From the IMG/VR virus record IMGVR_UViG_3300017731_001834, positions 1 through 64,000 of that record: 64,000 bases of DNA; one strand, 5' to 3'. Source of the DNA: a virus. Shown here in pieces: positions 1-8,958 of this stretch. The translations under genes were made by a program, and so were the position numbers. The notes below the pieces were generated by a model. That model was not told the origin of the DNA. It did not search any database and saw only the letters and a program-made list of their open reading frames with translations. Position 1 is the stretch's first letter, and every line of letters begins with the position of its first letter.

Positions 1-1401
1 AATGAAGGTATGACTATTTATAGTGGTAATGGTAGTGGTGAGTATGGTATACTTTATTTTGCTGATGGTACAAGCGGGGCATCTACATATCAAGGATGGC
101 TAGCATATTTACAAGATGTAAATACGTTAACCTTCGCTACATCAGGTTCTGAAAAAATGCGTATTACATCTGCTGGCAACGTAGGTATTGGCGATACTTC
201 ACCAACATCAGAAAGTGGATTTGGTTCACCTATTGTAAGGATTAAAGGTTCTACTAATCCGTCTTTTGTAATAAAAAATACATCAAGTGGTGGTGAAGGA
301 CTTATGTCTTGTGGTGATGAAGTAGGTTTGCAATTTGCTATAGCAGGAAATGCTACTGCAAGTCATAATGTAATAAAATTTAGAACTGGCAATACAAATA
401 GTAATTTTAATTCTACTGAAAGAATGCGTATAACATCTGCTGGCAACGTAGGTATAGGACATACGACACCCCAATATGGATTAACAATGGCACAAGGTAA
501 TGCAGATGCTCAGAAAATTGGTTGGGAAGATGGTAGTAATAATAAAAGAGGTGCAATTCTTGTAAATAGTGACAATGATGCTATGGAGTTTATGACAGGA
601 ACTTCTGATGCCGTTAGGATGACTATTACATCTGGTGGAAATGTATTTATTGGCGATACTGCAAATGCAAAAGCTACTATAGGTCTTACAATAAATCAGG
701 GTGCAAATGATGACGAAATTCTGGCTTTAAAATCAAGTGATGTTGCTCATGGAATGACCGATTTAGCAGAAACAGATACATATTTTAGTTTACAAAAAGC
801 AAGTGCATCACAAGGTGGTGTAAACGCACAAGCCTTTTCAGATAATACAGAATACGCATGGTATATGCAAGGAGCTACTTTAGCTTCAGCAAATACTGCA
901 AAAAGCACAAGTGCTGTGGGTGTTATTACTATGGCAGCAGCTACTAAATCAGGAACTGGTAGAACAGCCGTCACTACTAATGGAAATTTAGTTGTAATGA
1001 AAAATGACGGAACTACAAGATTTATTTTTGATGGTGAAGGTTCTGGTCATGCAGATGTAGAATGGACAACTTACTCTGATGAAAGATTAAAAAAGAATGT
1101 TGAAGATATTCCTTATGGTTTAAATGAACTAAATAAACTTGAACCTAAAATATATGATAGATATTCTGGTAAGATTGAAGATGGTAAAGTAGAATTAGAA
1201 GATAACTCATTTAGACAAATTGGTTTTATTGCTCAAGATGTTAAAAAGATAATACCAGAATTAATTAAAGATATTGATGAATCAGAATCTTTTTATTCTC
1301 TTGATGATGGTAAACTTGTTTCAGTTCTTGTAAAAGCAGTTCAAGAGTTATCTTCACAGGTAACAGACCTTAAAAAAGAAATCGAAGAATTAAAAAGTTA
1401 A
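1..1401 (+). CDS. Tail fibre protein with S74 chaperone domain (5' partial)
   Basis: Virion tail-fibre protein, C-terminal part only: the frame is open from base 1 and the first ATG is at base 10, so the true start probably lies upstream. The body contains three spaced copies of a module like MRITSAGNVGIG (near residues 56, 142 and 206), typical of phage fibre shafts. The last ~110 residues form a Peptidase_S74 intramolecular chaperone: SDERLKKN near residue 359, GFIAQDV, then LVSVLVKAVQEL and a coiled-coil end. In this family the chaperone trimerises the fibre and cuts itself off just before the Ser of the SD-R-K motif. First of three S74 fibre genes in a row. The fibre assignment is firm; the receptor it binds cannot be told. 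Confidence 0.88.
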   Translation, partial: NEGMTIYSGNGSGEYGILYFADGTSGASTYQGWLAYLQDVNTLTFATSGSEKMRITSAGNVGIGDTSPTSESGFGSPIVRIKGSTNPSFVIKNTSSGGEGLMSCGDEVGLQFAIAGNATASHNVIKFRTGNTNSNFNSTERMRITSAGNVGIGHTTPQYGLTMAQGNADAQKIGWEDGSNNKRGAILVNSDNDAMEFMTGTSDAVRMTITSGGNVFIGDTANAKATIGLTINQGANDDEILALKSSDVAHGMTDLAETDTYFSLQKASASQGGVNAQAFSDNTEYAWYMQGATLASANTAKSTSAVGVITMAAATKSGTGRTAVTTNGNLVVMKNDGTTRFIFDGEGSGHADVEWTTYSDERLKKNVEDIPYGLNELNKLEPKIYDRYSGKIEDGKVELEDNSFRQIGFIAQDVKKIIPELIKDIDESESFYSLDDGKLVSVLVKAVQELSSQVTDLKKEIEELKS

Positions 1402-1408
1402 TATTTAT
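1401..1408 (+). promoter_or_regulatory. ATATTTAT motif, possible late promoter
   Basis: Starts on the last base of the upstream TAA stop and lies 18 bases before the next ATG. One of ten intergenic copies listed in this annotation; function inferred only from position. Confidence 0.35.
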
Positions 1409-1426
1409 TAAAAAGAAAGAAAGTAG

Positions 1427-1750
1427 ATGAGAATACATAATCCATTCATAACTGGCAGTTTGACTGTTAGTGGTAGTAAGGCGGTAGATTTTACTGATGC
1501 TACTGGTGGTGTATCTGGTTCTTTTTCAGGTTCATTTAAAGGCTCTATCACAGCTGGTAGTGTTACTGAAGTATTACCAAGTGGAACTGTTAGTAGTTCA
1601 GCTCAATTAGCTAGTGATATTTCAGGCTCATTTACATCGGTAAGTTCTTCTATTTCAAGCAGAGAGACGACACTTGAGGCTGCAAGTGCAAGTTTTGAAA
1701 CAAATAAAGCGACAAAGGGATTTACAATCGCAATGTCGGTAGCATTATAA
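1427..1750 (+). CDS. Small Ser/Gly-rich fibre-like protein
   Basis: A 107-residue protein rich in Ser, Gly, Thr and Ala. Residues ~52-72 read SSSAQLASDISGSF followed by a heptad-like stretch. The same SSAQ(I/L)A-DISGSF cassette occurs near the N-terminus of both large fibre proteins downstream (from 2095 and 4688). It has no S74 domain. It is probably a short fibre or adaptor built from the shared N-terminal cassette, or the leftover head of a fibre gene whose shaft was lost. No enzyme motif. The start has a purine-rich stretch (AAAGAAAG) upstream. Confidence 0.6.
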   Translation: MRIHNPFITGSLTVSGSKAVDFTDATGGVSGSFSGSFKGSITAGSVTEVLPSGTVSSSAQLASDISGSFTSVSSSISSRETTLEAASASFETNKATKGFTIAMSVAL

Positions 1751-1760
1751 AGGATAAGTA

Positions 1761-2090
1761 ATGGCACAAGATTTCGAATCATTATTTGAAACAAAAATTA
1801 CGAGTGGTAGTTTTACAAACCTCATGACAAGTAATAGTGATGATGCGGTGATAGGCATAAGGTTTGCTAATTTACATTCTGGTAGTGTGTCTGTTGACGC
1901 AAAAATAACCAGAAGTGCAAAAGATTTTCACCTAATTAAAAACGCACCAATACCAGCAGGAGGTTCATTAGAATTAATCGATGGTGGTAGTAAGGTTGTC
2001 ATGTTAAATGGAGATGTTTTAAAAGCACAAGCAAGTAAAACAGGCTCAATTGACGCATTGGTAAGTTTCATTGACACAATAAGCGAGTAA
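1761..2090 (+). CDS. Conserved phage structural protein, unknown
   Basis: A 109-residue protein between two fibre genes. It is predicted to be all beta: alternating hydrophobic strands, a Gly-Gly turn (PAGGSLELIDGG), and a closing segment (DALVSFIDTISE). Proteins of this size and pattern accompany fibre genes in marine T4-like phages and are usually labelled virion proteins; that comparison is from memory. The gene starts 10 bases after the previous stop with GGATAAGTA as a weak ribosome site, and the next gene starts 4 bases after it, so it is translated as part of the fibre block. Exact role unknown. Confidence 0.55.
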   Translation: MAQDFESLFETKITSGSFTNLMTSNSDDAVIGIRFANLHSGSVSVDAKITRSAKDFHLIKNAPIPAGGSLELIDGGSKVVMLNGDVLKAQASKTGSIDALVSFIDTISE

Positions 2091-2094
2091 TAAT

Positions 2095-4662
2095 ATGGGA
2101 TATATTGGTAGTGACCCAAAAACAAATCAATCGGTAAGTACCTCACAACTTGTAAACGATTCTGTAACAAACGAAAAGATTGTTGATGATGTTCAATTCA
2201 ATTCGGTTACGGCTAGTTTTGTAAGTTCAAGTACAGAGATTGTTGGTAAGACATTTACCGGCACGTTTAGTGGTGCGTTAAGCTCATCCGCACAAATAGC
2301 AAGTACGATAAGCGGTTCATTTACCGCTGATAGCTCATCCTTTAGTACAAGGGTGTCCGATGTTGAGGCGGGTAGTACATCAAAAACTCTTGTTTCAAGT
2401 TCGGTTTTGAGTAGTCCATCACAAGGTACAATCAGACTAGCAACTAATGGTGTAAATACTGATGTTGACAGCGGACTTCAAACTGGTGACTCACCAACAT
2501 TTACAGCTATTACCGTAAATACAGCTACAGTTACAGGAACACTAACAGCTCAAGAGATTCACACAGAGTTTGAAAGTGCTTCTATCCTATTCACGAGTGG
2601 TTCAACGCAGTTCGGTAACAGTAGTGATGATGTACATGAGTTTAAAGGTAACACGATAAGTGGGTCATCAACTTCAACTGGTTCATTTGGAACAATACAA
2701 GCAAGTGGAGTAAGTTTAAGTAACAACGACGCAGGAACTTCAAACACTATCTTTGGTAAGAGTGCTGGAGATGCTATTGCAAGTGGTGGTAATTATAATG
2801 TTGTTATAGGTGAAGAAGCTGGTGGAGCCCTCACAAGTGGCCAAAAAAATACAGCGGTAGGTTTTGAATCACTAAAAACATCAGCAGAAAATGATTTTAG
2901 TACAGCAATAGGATATCAAGCCTTAAAAACTCTCAATGAGGCTAACGAGGGTGAAAACACAGCAGTTGGATATCTCGCTGGAACTTTAGCTACAACTACA
3001 AAAAGAAGCACTTTGATAGGAAATCAAGCTATGGGCGGAGCTACATTAGTTGGTACAGATAATACTGTAGTTGGATATCAAGCTGGATATGATGCAACAT
3101 CAGCGTCAAGTTCAGTCTTTATTGGTAGAGACGCCGGTGCAAATATAACAACTGGAAATGAAAATATAGGGATTGGAAAAACTGCGATGGGTTCATCCGC
3201 AGTAACTGGTGACCAGAACATCGCAATCGGAGCACGAGCTGGAGACCACATAACAAGTGGAAAAAGAAATGTGGCTGTAGGTACTATTTCTCTTGGAGGA
3301 AATACCGATACCACTTTTACTGGTACTGAGAACGTTGCTATCGGACACAGAGCTGGTGGTAATCTACAATCACAAGGTGATTTCAACACAATAGTTGGTG
3401 CTTACGCTGGAGATGAAATAACCGTTGGTGATAATAATACTTTAATGGGTTACGAAGCTGGAACTTCTATTAACTCAACGGATGCTAATGGTTCTGTTGC
3501 ATTTGGATTTGAAGCTTTAAAACAATGTACAAGTGGTCAAAAAAATACGGCGATTGGTTATCAGGTGATGGCGGGTGCGATGGATGTCGGTGATTTGAAT
3601 ACCGGAGTTGGTTATGAAGCTCTGTATAGTCTTGACCCAGGCACCGATGGACACGGTTCAAATACTGCAGTCGGATATAGGGCTGGTTACTCTGTCACAA
3701 CTTCAGAAAATAATACTTTCATAGGAACCAGTGCTGGTGGAGCTATGACAGGTGCAAACAACGTTGCCATTGGTAGGGAATGTGGAAATGGTGGTGGAGC
3801 TGGTTCAAATAATGTATTTATAGGACACGGAGTTGCCGCTGCTTCTAACTCAAGAGATGGTCTTGTGATAATCGGTGCTGAAGCTGGAGCATCATTACAA
3901 AGTGGAGATACCAATACATTTGTAGGATACCAATGTGGTACGAGTGTATCCTCAGGTGACCACAACACTTTATTTGGTTATCAAGCTGGTAAAGGTTTAC
4001 ATTCCGCCGGCTCACATAACACACTAATCGGAAAACAAGCTGGTATCAATGTAAACTCTTCTGGTGATGGTAATAATACTTGTTTAGGAAGTGAGACTGG
4101 TGATACATTGACAAGTGGAATTGATAACACGATTATTGGTGCTAATGCGGATTCTGAAGGTACAGGTACAAATAGAGCCATAGGTCTTGGTAAGAGTATT
4201 ACAGCGGTACAAGATTATTTCACTGTAGGAAATGGAACTGACGATATAAGAAATTCTCATGGTAGTACAACTTGGGCAACTGTATCAGATAAAAGATTTA
4301 AAAAGAATATAGAGACCTCAACCGCTGGTTTAAGCTTTATAGAGGATTTAAGACCAGTCACTTACAACTGGAAAAATAAAGGTGAAATACCGAATTGGTC
4401 AAAGGCATATCAAGAGGGTTCGGAGGAACAATATAGAAATTCTAAACATAATCATGGTTTTATTGCTCAAGAGGTTAAGGAAGCGATAGACAATCATCCA
4501 GAAATCAAAGATGGTTTTGATATGTGGTATGAATTAGAAGGAAGTAATGGTCAACAAGAAGTTGGAGAAACAGCCTTAATACCGATATTAGTAAAAGCAG
4601 TCCAAGAGTTATCCTCCGAGATTGAAGATATTAAAAAAACTTGTAAGTGTATGAACGAGTAA
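2095..4662 (+). CDS. Tail fibre with YadA-like repeats and S74 domain
   Basis: Large (855 residues) trimeric tail fibre. The N-terminus (MGYIGSDPKTNQSV) resembles the baseplate-attachment end of cyanophage-type fibres. Next comes the shared SSAQIASTISGSF cassette and a 34-residue module duplicated in the next fibre. Residues ~216-690 are about 27 copies of a 14-20 residue repeat ending NTxxGYxAG, the left-handed beta-roll pattern of YadA-like adhesin heads. The C-terminus is an S74 chaperone: SDKRFKKN, GFIAQEV, ILVKAVQELSSEI, then a Cys-containing end (CKCMN). The repeat array most likely forms a stiff, variable receptor-binding surface. Confidence 0.88.
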   Translation: MGYIGSDPKTNQSVSTSQLVNDSVTNEKIVDDVQFNSVTASFVSSSTEIVGKTFTGTFSGALSSSAQIASTISGSFTADSSSFSTRVSDVEAGSTSKTLVSSSVLSSPSQGTIRLATNGVNTDVDSGLQTGDSPTFTAITVNTATVTGTLTAQEIHTEFESASILFTSGSTQFGNSSDDVHEFKGNTISGSSTSTGSFGTIQASGVSLSNNDAGTSNTIFGKSAGDAIASGGNYNVVIGEEAGGALTSGQKNTAVGFESLKTSAENDFSTAIGYQALKTLNEANEGENTAVGYLAGTLATTTKRSTLIGNQAMGGATLVGTDNTVVGYQAGYDATSASSSVFIGRDAGANITTGNENIGIGKTAMGSSAVTGDQNIAIGARAGDHITSGKRNVAVGTISLGGNTDTTFTGTENVAIGHRAGGNLQSQGDFNTIVGAYAGDEITVGDNNTLMGYEAGTSINSTDANGSVAFGFEALKQCTSGQKNTAIGYQVMAGAMDVGDLNTGVGYEALYSLDPGTDGHGSNTAVGYRAGYSVTTSENNTFIGTSAGGAMTGANNVAIGRECGNGGGAGSNNVFIGHGVAAASNSRDGLVIIGAEAGASLQSGDTNTFVGYQCGTSVSSGDHNTLFGYQAGKGLHSAGSHNTLIGKQAGINVNSSGDGNNTCLGSETGDTLTSGIDNTIIGANADSEGTGTNRAIGLGKSITAVQDYFTVGNGTDDIRNSHGSTTWATVSDKRFKKNIETSTAGLSFIEDLRPVTYNWKNKGEIPNWSKAYQEGSEEQYRNSKHNHGFIAQEVKEAIDNHPEIKDGFDMWYELEGSNGQQEVGETALIPILVKAVQELSSEIEDIKKTCKCMNE
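2536..2637 (+). repeat. Fibre module copy 1
   Basis: This 102-base, 34-codon stretch begins GTLTAQE(I/V)HTEFESAS and recurs at 5279-5380 in the next fibre gene with nearly identical protein but many silent differences. It marks descent by duplication, or exchange between the two fibres. Confidence 0.75.
2736..4170 (+). repeat. About 27 YadA-head-like protein repeats
   Basis: In-frame degenerate repeats encoding N(T/V)xxGxxAG separated by 8-16 residues of polar linker. Repeat count is by eye. The DNA copies are diverged, so the array looks old rather than recently expanded. Confidence 0.75.
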
Positions 4663-4669
4663 TATTTAT
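4662..4669 (+). promoter_or_regulatory. ATATTTAT motif, possible late promoter
   Basis: Begins on the last base of the preceding TAA stop, 18 bases before the ATG of the third fibre gene; same spacing as the copy at 1401. Confidence 0.35.
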
Positions 4670-4687
4670 AATGAAAAGAGAGAATAG

Positions 4688-7426
4688 ATGCCATATTTAG
4701 GAAGACCAGTAACAAATGCAGGTCAATTTGAAATAATTGACGATATCAGCTCAGGCTTTGATGGAAGTGATGTTTCATTTACCCTACAGGTTGGTGGAAC
4801 CGATATATTACCTGATGCGTCAAATGTGACGATTGTGCTTGATGGTGTTGTTCAGATACCATCTTCTGCCTATTCGATTACTGGTTCTACTCTTAATTTT
4901 TCAGAAGCACCAGCTGATGGAGTTGAGTTTCATGGTGTTCTAGCTGGTCAATCACAATTTATAGAGAGTGGTTTCATAACCAACACACACATTAGTGATT
5001 CCGCTAATATTAGTGGTAGTAAGATAAATACAGACTTTAGTGCACAGACGGTAAAGGCTGCCATATTTGATGGGATGGTTAGTGGTTCCGCACAACTAGC
5101 CGATGATATTAGTGGTTCATTCTCAAAGGAACATTTAGGAGCAAAAGTAGCTAACGTTGTAACAAGCTCAGCTCAGATAGCTGCAGATATTAGTGGTTCT
5201 TTCGGAAACCAAAGAGTAGGGACAAGTGATTCTCCGACATTCGCTGGTGGGACAGTCACAGGAGATTTTGCCGTAGGAGGAACACTAACAGCTCAAGAGG
5301 TTCATACAGAGTTCGAGTCAGCCTCTATCTTATTTACAAGTGGTTCCACAATCTTCGGTAATAGTAGTGATGACGTTCATAATATGACTGGTTCTCTAAA
5401 CATATCTGGTTCATTTGGTGTAAATGATGGTAACGTACACATCGCTGATAAAATGATAGCTGGTTCTGGTTCTGGTTTTGGTTTTGGTGATACAAATCAT
5501 TCATTTACTGTTAAGTCAACTGGTAATAACGCTGGTTTTTCAGTCTTGAGTTCGGCAGGTAGTGAACTACTTAGATTTATTCAAGAGAGCAATGATGCGG
5601 GTAAATTCGATATTTATGATGGTGGTTCTTTAAAATTAAGATTATCAAGTCACGCTAATGAAAATAATTACATTAACAATGGTGGCAAGCTTGGTATCGG
5701 CACAAATAATCCAGTAGAAATGCTTGAAGTCTATAATGCTACATCACCAGCTATACAATTAAACGATGGTGGTGATTATAAAGGTATATTTAGACTCGCT
5801 GGAAACGATTTAGAGGTTCGTGGTAGTAGTGGGGCTTTAGAGTTTTATAATGGTTCAGCTGATGGTGATTCTTCAACTCTTGCTATGACTATAGACAGTT
5901 CACAACGAGTTGCTGTAGGGAACACAAGTCCAGCCGCTGTAGGAGGATATTACGCTCCAAAGTTTAGTGTTGAAGGTGATGATTATAAAGGTGTAATCTC
6001 AGTTATTGAACATCAAAATGGTATAAGTGGTGGTATAGTATCAATAGGAAAATCAAGAGGTACAAGTGCTGGAGCAGTAACGATTCTACAAACGGATGAT
6101 ATTACAGGTAGATTGTTGTTTAGTTCTGCAGATGGTGTAGACTTTAGAGTTATTTCAGCAGAGATAAGAACATTAGTTGGTGCTTCACCTGCTGCAAATG
6201 ACGTACCTGGTCATTTATTATTTATGACAAATGATGGTAGTGGTGTTGACTCTACTGAAAGAATGCGTATTGACTCTGCAGGTGTCTTAACAACAACAAG
6301 TGGTAGTGCGGTTTCAACTTTTACAAATCAACAAAAATATTACGAATCAAGTCCAGATGCAACACATCTTATAGTAAATAGTCCAGAGGAACACACAGTA
6401 ACAGATAGCAACGCTAACTACAAAAGGATGAAAACCTTTATAGCTAATAGAAGTGGTAGAATTAGAGTAAAATGGGAAGGCAAAAATCAAAGTGGTACTT
6501 ATTACTGGTCGTGGAGATTCTCAAAAAATAATGGTTCTACAACCGATACACAATATCCAACTTTAATGACACACCCTAATGGAGATAATGCACAAGGGTC
6601 TTTTGCAGCGGGAGTAGCTGAAGGTGTATCATCATCTACTCATGAGTACACAGAATTTGACGTAGCGTTGGATGGTGTAGTAGCGGGTGACCAAATAGAA
6701 TTATGGCATAGGTCTGCTGATGGTAGTGGTGGACAAGTTACTGGTAATGGTCAGACTTTATATGCTAAAAACTTCGAAGTGTATTCAGATGTACCCAATG
6801 CACCAAAACACGTAGCACATCAGTATGGATTTACTTTAGAAGATGGTAACGCTCTCTTTGGTACTAGGTCAGTAACTACTACAAATGTTGGTGGTGCTAC
6901 TTTTGCTCCTAACTCAGTAGGTAGAACAGTTTTAAATCTTGGTTCTGTAAACTACACATCAGAAATTGACGTTGTACGACTTTTTAATCAAAACGGTGAA
7001 GTAGGTGATATAAGAACAAATGGTAGTGGAGCTTCATTTAATAGTGCTTCTGATTATCGTTTAAAAGAAAACGAAGTTACTTTATCTAACGCATTAACAA
7101 GGTTAAATAACTTAAAACCTTATAGATTTAATTTTAAAGCAGACTCTGATACCACCTTAGATGGGTTTTTTGCACACGAAGTACAAGATGTAGTACCAGA
7201 AGCAGTATCAGGTACAAAAGACCAGATGAAACCAATACAATATCAACCTGGTGATGATATACCTGAAGGTAAACAAGTATATGATGTAAAAGAATACTCA
7301 ACAACCGAAATAGACCCACAAAAACTGGATGCTTCAAAACTTGTACCTTTAATGGTAGCGGCTATACAAGAACTATCAGCACAAAACGAGGTACTAACAA
7401 CAAAAGTAGAAGCTTTGGAAAAATAA
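4688..7426 (+). CDS. Tail fibre protein with S74 chaperone domain
   Basis: A 912-residue fibre. Residues 1-95 (MPYLGRPVTNAGQF onward) look like the N-terminal domain that anchors cyanophage fibres to the baseplate. Two SAQ-A-DISGSF cassettes and the duplicated GTLTAQEVHTEFESAS module follow. The middle carries shaft modules (KLGIGTNNPVEML, ERMRIDSAG) like those in the fibre at 1-1401, then a globular region around residues 540-700 that may be a jelly-roll (FIANRSGRIRVKW; LDGVVAGDQIELW). The end is an S74 domain: SDYRLKEN, FFAHEVQDVVPEA, LVPLMVAAIQELSA, coiled coil. It is a third paralogue, probably assembling as a homotrimer. Confidence 0.87.
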   Translation: MPYLGRPVTNAGQFEIIDDISSGFDGSDVSFTLQVGGTDILPDASNVTIVLDGVVQIPSSAYSITGSTLNFSEAPADGVEFHGVLAGQSQFIESGFITNTHISDSANISGSKINTDFSAQTVKAAIFDGMVSGSAQLADDISGSFSKEHLGAKVANVVTSSAQIAADISGSFGNQRVGTSDSPTFAGGTVTGDFAVGGTLTAQEVHTEFESASILFTSGSTIFGNSSDDVHNMTGSLNISGSFGVNDGNVHIADKMIAGSGSGFGFGDTNHSFTVKSTGNNAGFSVLSSAGSELLRFIQESNDAGKFDIYDGGSLKLRLSSHANENNYINNGGKLGIGTNNPVEMLEVYNATSPAIQLNDGGDYKGIFRLAGNDLEVRGSSGALEFYNGSADGDSSTLAMTIDSSQRVAVGNTSPAAVGGYYAPKFSVEGDDYKGVISVIEHQNGISGGIVSIGKSRGTSAGAVTILQTDDITGRLLFSSADGVDFRVISAEIRTLVGASPAANDVPGHLLFMTNDGSGVDSTERMRIDSAGVLTTTSGSAVSTFTNQQKYYESSPDATHLIVNSPEEHTVTDSNANYKRMKTFIANRSGRIRVKWEGKNQSGTYYWSWRFSKNNGSTTDTQYPTLMTHPNGDNAQGSFAAGVAEGVSSSTHEYTEFDVALDGVVAGDQIELWHRSADGSGGQVTGNGQTLYAKNFEVYSDVPNAPKHVAHQYGFTLEDGNALFGTRSVTTTNVGGATFAPNSVGRTVLNLGSVNYTSEIDVVRLFNQNGEVGDIRTNGSGASFNSASDYRLKENEVTLSNALTRLNNLKPYRFNFKADSDTTLDGFFAHEVQDVVPEAVSGTKDQMKPIQYQPGDDIPEGKQVYDVKEYSTTEIDPQKLDASKLVPLMVAAIQELSAQNEVLTTKVEALEK
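5279..5380 (+). repeat. Fibre module copy 2
   Basis: Second copy of the 34-codon fibre module (see 2536-2637). The protein differs at only a few positions, for example IFGNSSDDVH against QFGNSSDDVH. Confidence 0.75.
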
Positions 7427-7429
7427 GTA

Positions 7430-7437
7430 ATATTTAT
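7430..7437 (+). promoter_or_regulatory. ATATTTAT motif, possible late promoter
   Basis: Sits 3 bases after the fibre stop codon and 14 bases before the glycosyltransferase ATG, preceded by GTA as in several other copies. Confidence 0.35.
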
Positions 7438-7451
7438 TTAAAAGAGGTTTT

Positions 7452-8087
7452 ATGAAATACGCTTTTCTCATTCCCATATACAATACCATAAGTGGTAGAT
7501 TGTTACCACAATTCTTACATCTTCAAGATTGGTGTCGTAGTTTAGATGGAGAGATATTTACCGTTGTTGGTAGGACGCATGTGGATGCTAGAAATTGGTT
7601 ATGTACGAATGGTGGTGGTTATGCGAACCCAACAAAATTAATTGACAATTTCGATAATTTGGTGTGGATAGACGCAGACCAACAATTTAACTATCAACAA
7701 CTCTGTACACTATTAGAGAGTGGTGATGATTTTTGTAGTGGTTGGTACATAAAAGAAATGAGTGGACTTGCGATGGTAGCAGATTGGGATGAGGACTACT
7801 TTGAATCTAATTTACATATGAAGTTTTATCATCAAGATGAGATTAGACAAAGGGAAGAACCATTTGAAGCAAGTTATTGTGGTTTTGGATTCACAAAGGT
7901 CGCATCAAACATCATAAGAGAGTTAGAATATCCTTATTTCAGACAAAGAATGGTAACCATCGGTGACCATAGTGAGAATTGTAGTGAGGATGTCTCATTC
8001 TGTCTTGATGTTTGGGAAAAATGTGGTATAAAACCAACAATTTTACCACAATTAAGGGTAAATCATTTAAAAGAAATGTATATTTAA
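7452..8087 (+). CDS. GT-A type glycosyltransferase
   Basis: A 211-residue cytoplasmic protein with the layout of small GT-A glycosyltransferases found beside phage fibre genes. The N-terminus is MKYAFLIPIYN; a metal/nucleotide-sugar DxD-type motif, WIDADQQF, lies near residues 74-81; a later acidic region (HSENCSEDVSFC) could supply the catalytic base. The ribosome site AGAGG precedes the ATG. Its position directly after the fibre genes suggests it decorates a virion protein or a host surface sugar, but the substrate cannot be read from sequence. It is far from the main glycan cluster after 43.5 kb. Confidence 0.75.
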   Translation: MKYAFLIPIYNTISGRLLPQFLHLQDWCRSLDGEIFTVVGRTHVDARNWLCTNGGGYANPTKLIDNFDNLVWIDADQQFNYQQLCTLLESGDDFCSGWYIKEMSGLAMVADWDEDYFESNLHMKFYHQDEIRQREEPFEASYCGFGFTKVASNIIRELEYPYFRQRMVTIGDHSENCSEDVSFCLDVWEKCGIKPTILPQLRVNHLKEMYI

Positions 8088-8088
8088 T

Positions 8089-8096
8089 ATATTTAT
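8089..8096 (+). promoter_or_regulatory. ATATTTAT motif, possible late promoter
   Basis: Two bases after the preceding stop and 18 bases before the ATG at 8115, matching the spacing of the copies at 1401 and 4662. Confidence 0.33.
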
Positions 8097-8114
8097 ATAA
8101 AATAGGAAAAAATT

Positions 8115-8321
8115 ATGTATCGTATAGTAAAACAACTTCATCCAGCACCAAGTTCAAGTGCAGACCCATATTGGGCATCAAGAGATGTATACGTTGCAAA
8201 GTTGAGTGGTAGCGCAGAGCAGGTTTGGGAGTACAGTACTCAAGCAGCGGCTACCGCTAAAATGAATGAATTAGAAGCGGCTGATTCAACCGAAAGAAAA
8301 TATAAAGTTATTTTAGTCTAA
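8115..8321 (+). CDS. Small hypothetical protein
   Basis: A 68-residue protein with no recognised domain. It starts MYRIVKQLHP and contains an Ala-rich helix (TQAAATAKMNELEAADS) followed by a strand-like end (KYKVILV), a plausible alpha/beta mini-domain. It stands alone between two intergenic gaps, with the ATATTTAT motif and a purine-rich ribosome site (AGGAAAAAATT) upstream. Not recognised; judged a real gene from spacing and codon pattern. Confidence 0.55.
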   Translation: MYRIVKQLHPAPSSSADPYWASRDVYVAKLSGSAEQVWEYSTQAAATAKMNELEAADSTERKYKVILV

Positions 8322-8371
8322 CAAGTATATACTTATATATTAGTAAACAGAAACAGTTATAGGAGAATAAT

Positions 8372-8641
8372 ATGTCAGAAGACGTAAATATAAAAGAAAC
8401 ACCTTTGTCTGAAAGTGAAAAAGAACAACTATCTGAAGTGGTTCAACTTAGTCAACAACTACAGAGTGCCTTTGGTAATCTATCGATAAGAAAAATCCAA
8501 ATTGAATCAGAGGAAGAAGTTTTAAAACAAGAACTTTCTAAGAAAAATCAAAAAGAAGCCGAAATTTCACGTAAAATAAATGAAAAGTATGGTGTCGGTT
8601 CGGTTGATTTACAAAAAGGTGTTTTTATAAAACAAGATTAA
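8372..8641 (+). CDS. Coiled-coil protein, paralogue 1
   Basis: An 89-residue, highly charged, helical protein. Residues ~12-70 have heptad spacing (LSEVVQLSQQLQSAFGNLSI) and it ends NEKYGVGSVDLQKGVF. The next gene has the same length, the same helical body and the same ending pattern, NEKYG-G--D---GVF, so the two are tandem duplicates. A strong ribosome site (TAGGAGAATAAT) precedes the ATG. They lie just upstream of the sheath gene and are probably virion or assembly factors; no specific function is recognised. Confidence 0.65.
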   Translation: MSEDVNIKETPLSESEKEQLSEVVQLSQQLQSAFGNLSIRKIQIESEEEVLKQELSKKNQKEAEISRKINEKYGVGSVDLQKGVFIKQD

Positions 8642-8643
8642 TT

Positions 8644-8919
8644 ATGGCAGAAAAAATAAAATTTAATGACGAAGAGTTAAAACAACTAGAATCATTACAG
8701 AACGACTACTCACAAAAACAGGTGGAGTTAGGTCAAATTCACGTACAAAGATTGTTACTTAACCAACAATTAGCAGAATTACAAAACCGTCAATCAGAGA
8801 TAGAACAGCAGTATATAGAAATACAAGGTAGAGAAAAACAAATGGTTGATGTACTTAACGAAAAGTATGGTGCAGGTCAATTAGATCCTGAGACTGGTGT
8901 TTTTACCCCTACAAAATAA
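8644..8919 (+). CDS. Coiled-coil protein, paralogue 2
   Basis: A 91-residue, Gln/Glu-rich coiled-coil protein starting 3 bases after its paralogue. Heptads run through residues ~10-75 and the end is NEKYGAGQLDPETGVF. The shared ending in both copies suggests a conserved docking tail. It is followed at once by a good terminator, so the two paralogues close a transcription unit ahead of the sheath. Function unknown. Confidence 0.65.
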   Translation: MAEKIKFNDEELKQLESLQNDYSQKQVELGQIHVQRLLLNQQLAELQNRQSEIEQQYIEIQGREKQMVDVLNEKYGAGQLDPETGVFTPTK

Positions 8920-8927
8920 AAAAAAGT

Positions 8928-8957
8928 GTCCTAAAAGGTGTTTTTAGGATATTTTTT
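8928..8957 (+). terminator. Rho-independent terminator before sheath gene
   Basis: Stem TCCTAAAA (8929-8936), loop GGTGT, stem TTTTAGGA (8942-8949), then TATTTTTT. It lies 9 bases after the stop of the coiled-coil gene. Confidence 0.85.
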
Positions 8958-8958
8958 A

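Noticed and set aside
8012-8212. Overlapping 66-residue reading frame
   Set aside because: It covers the end of the glycosyltransferase gene and the gene at 8115 in another frame, with a Lys/Tyr/Cys-rich low-quality composition; a shadow frame.
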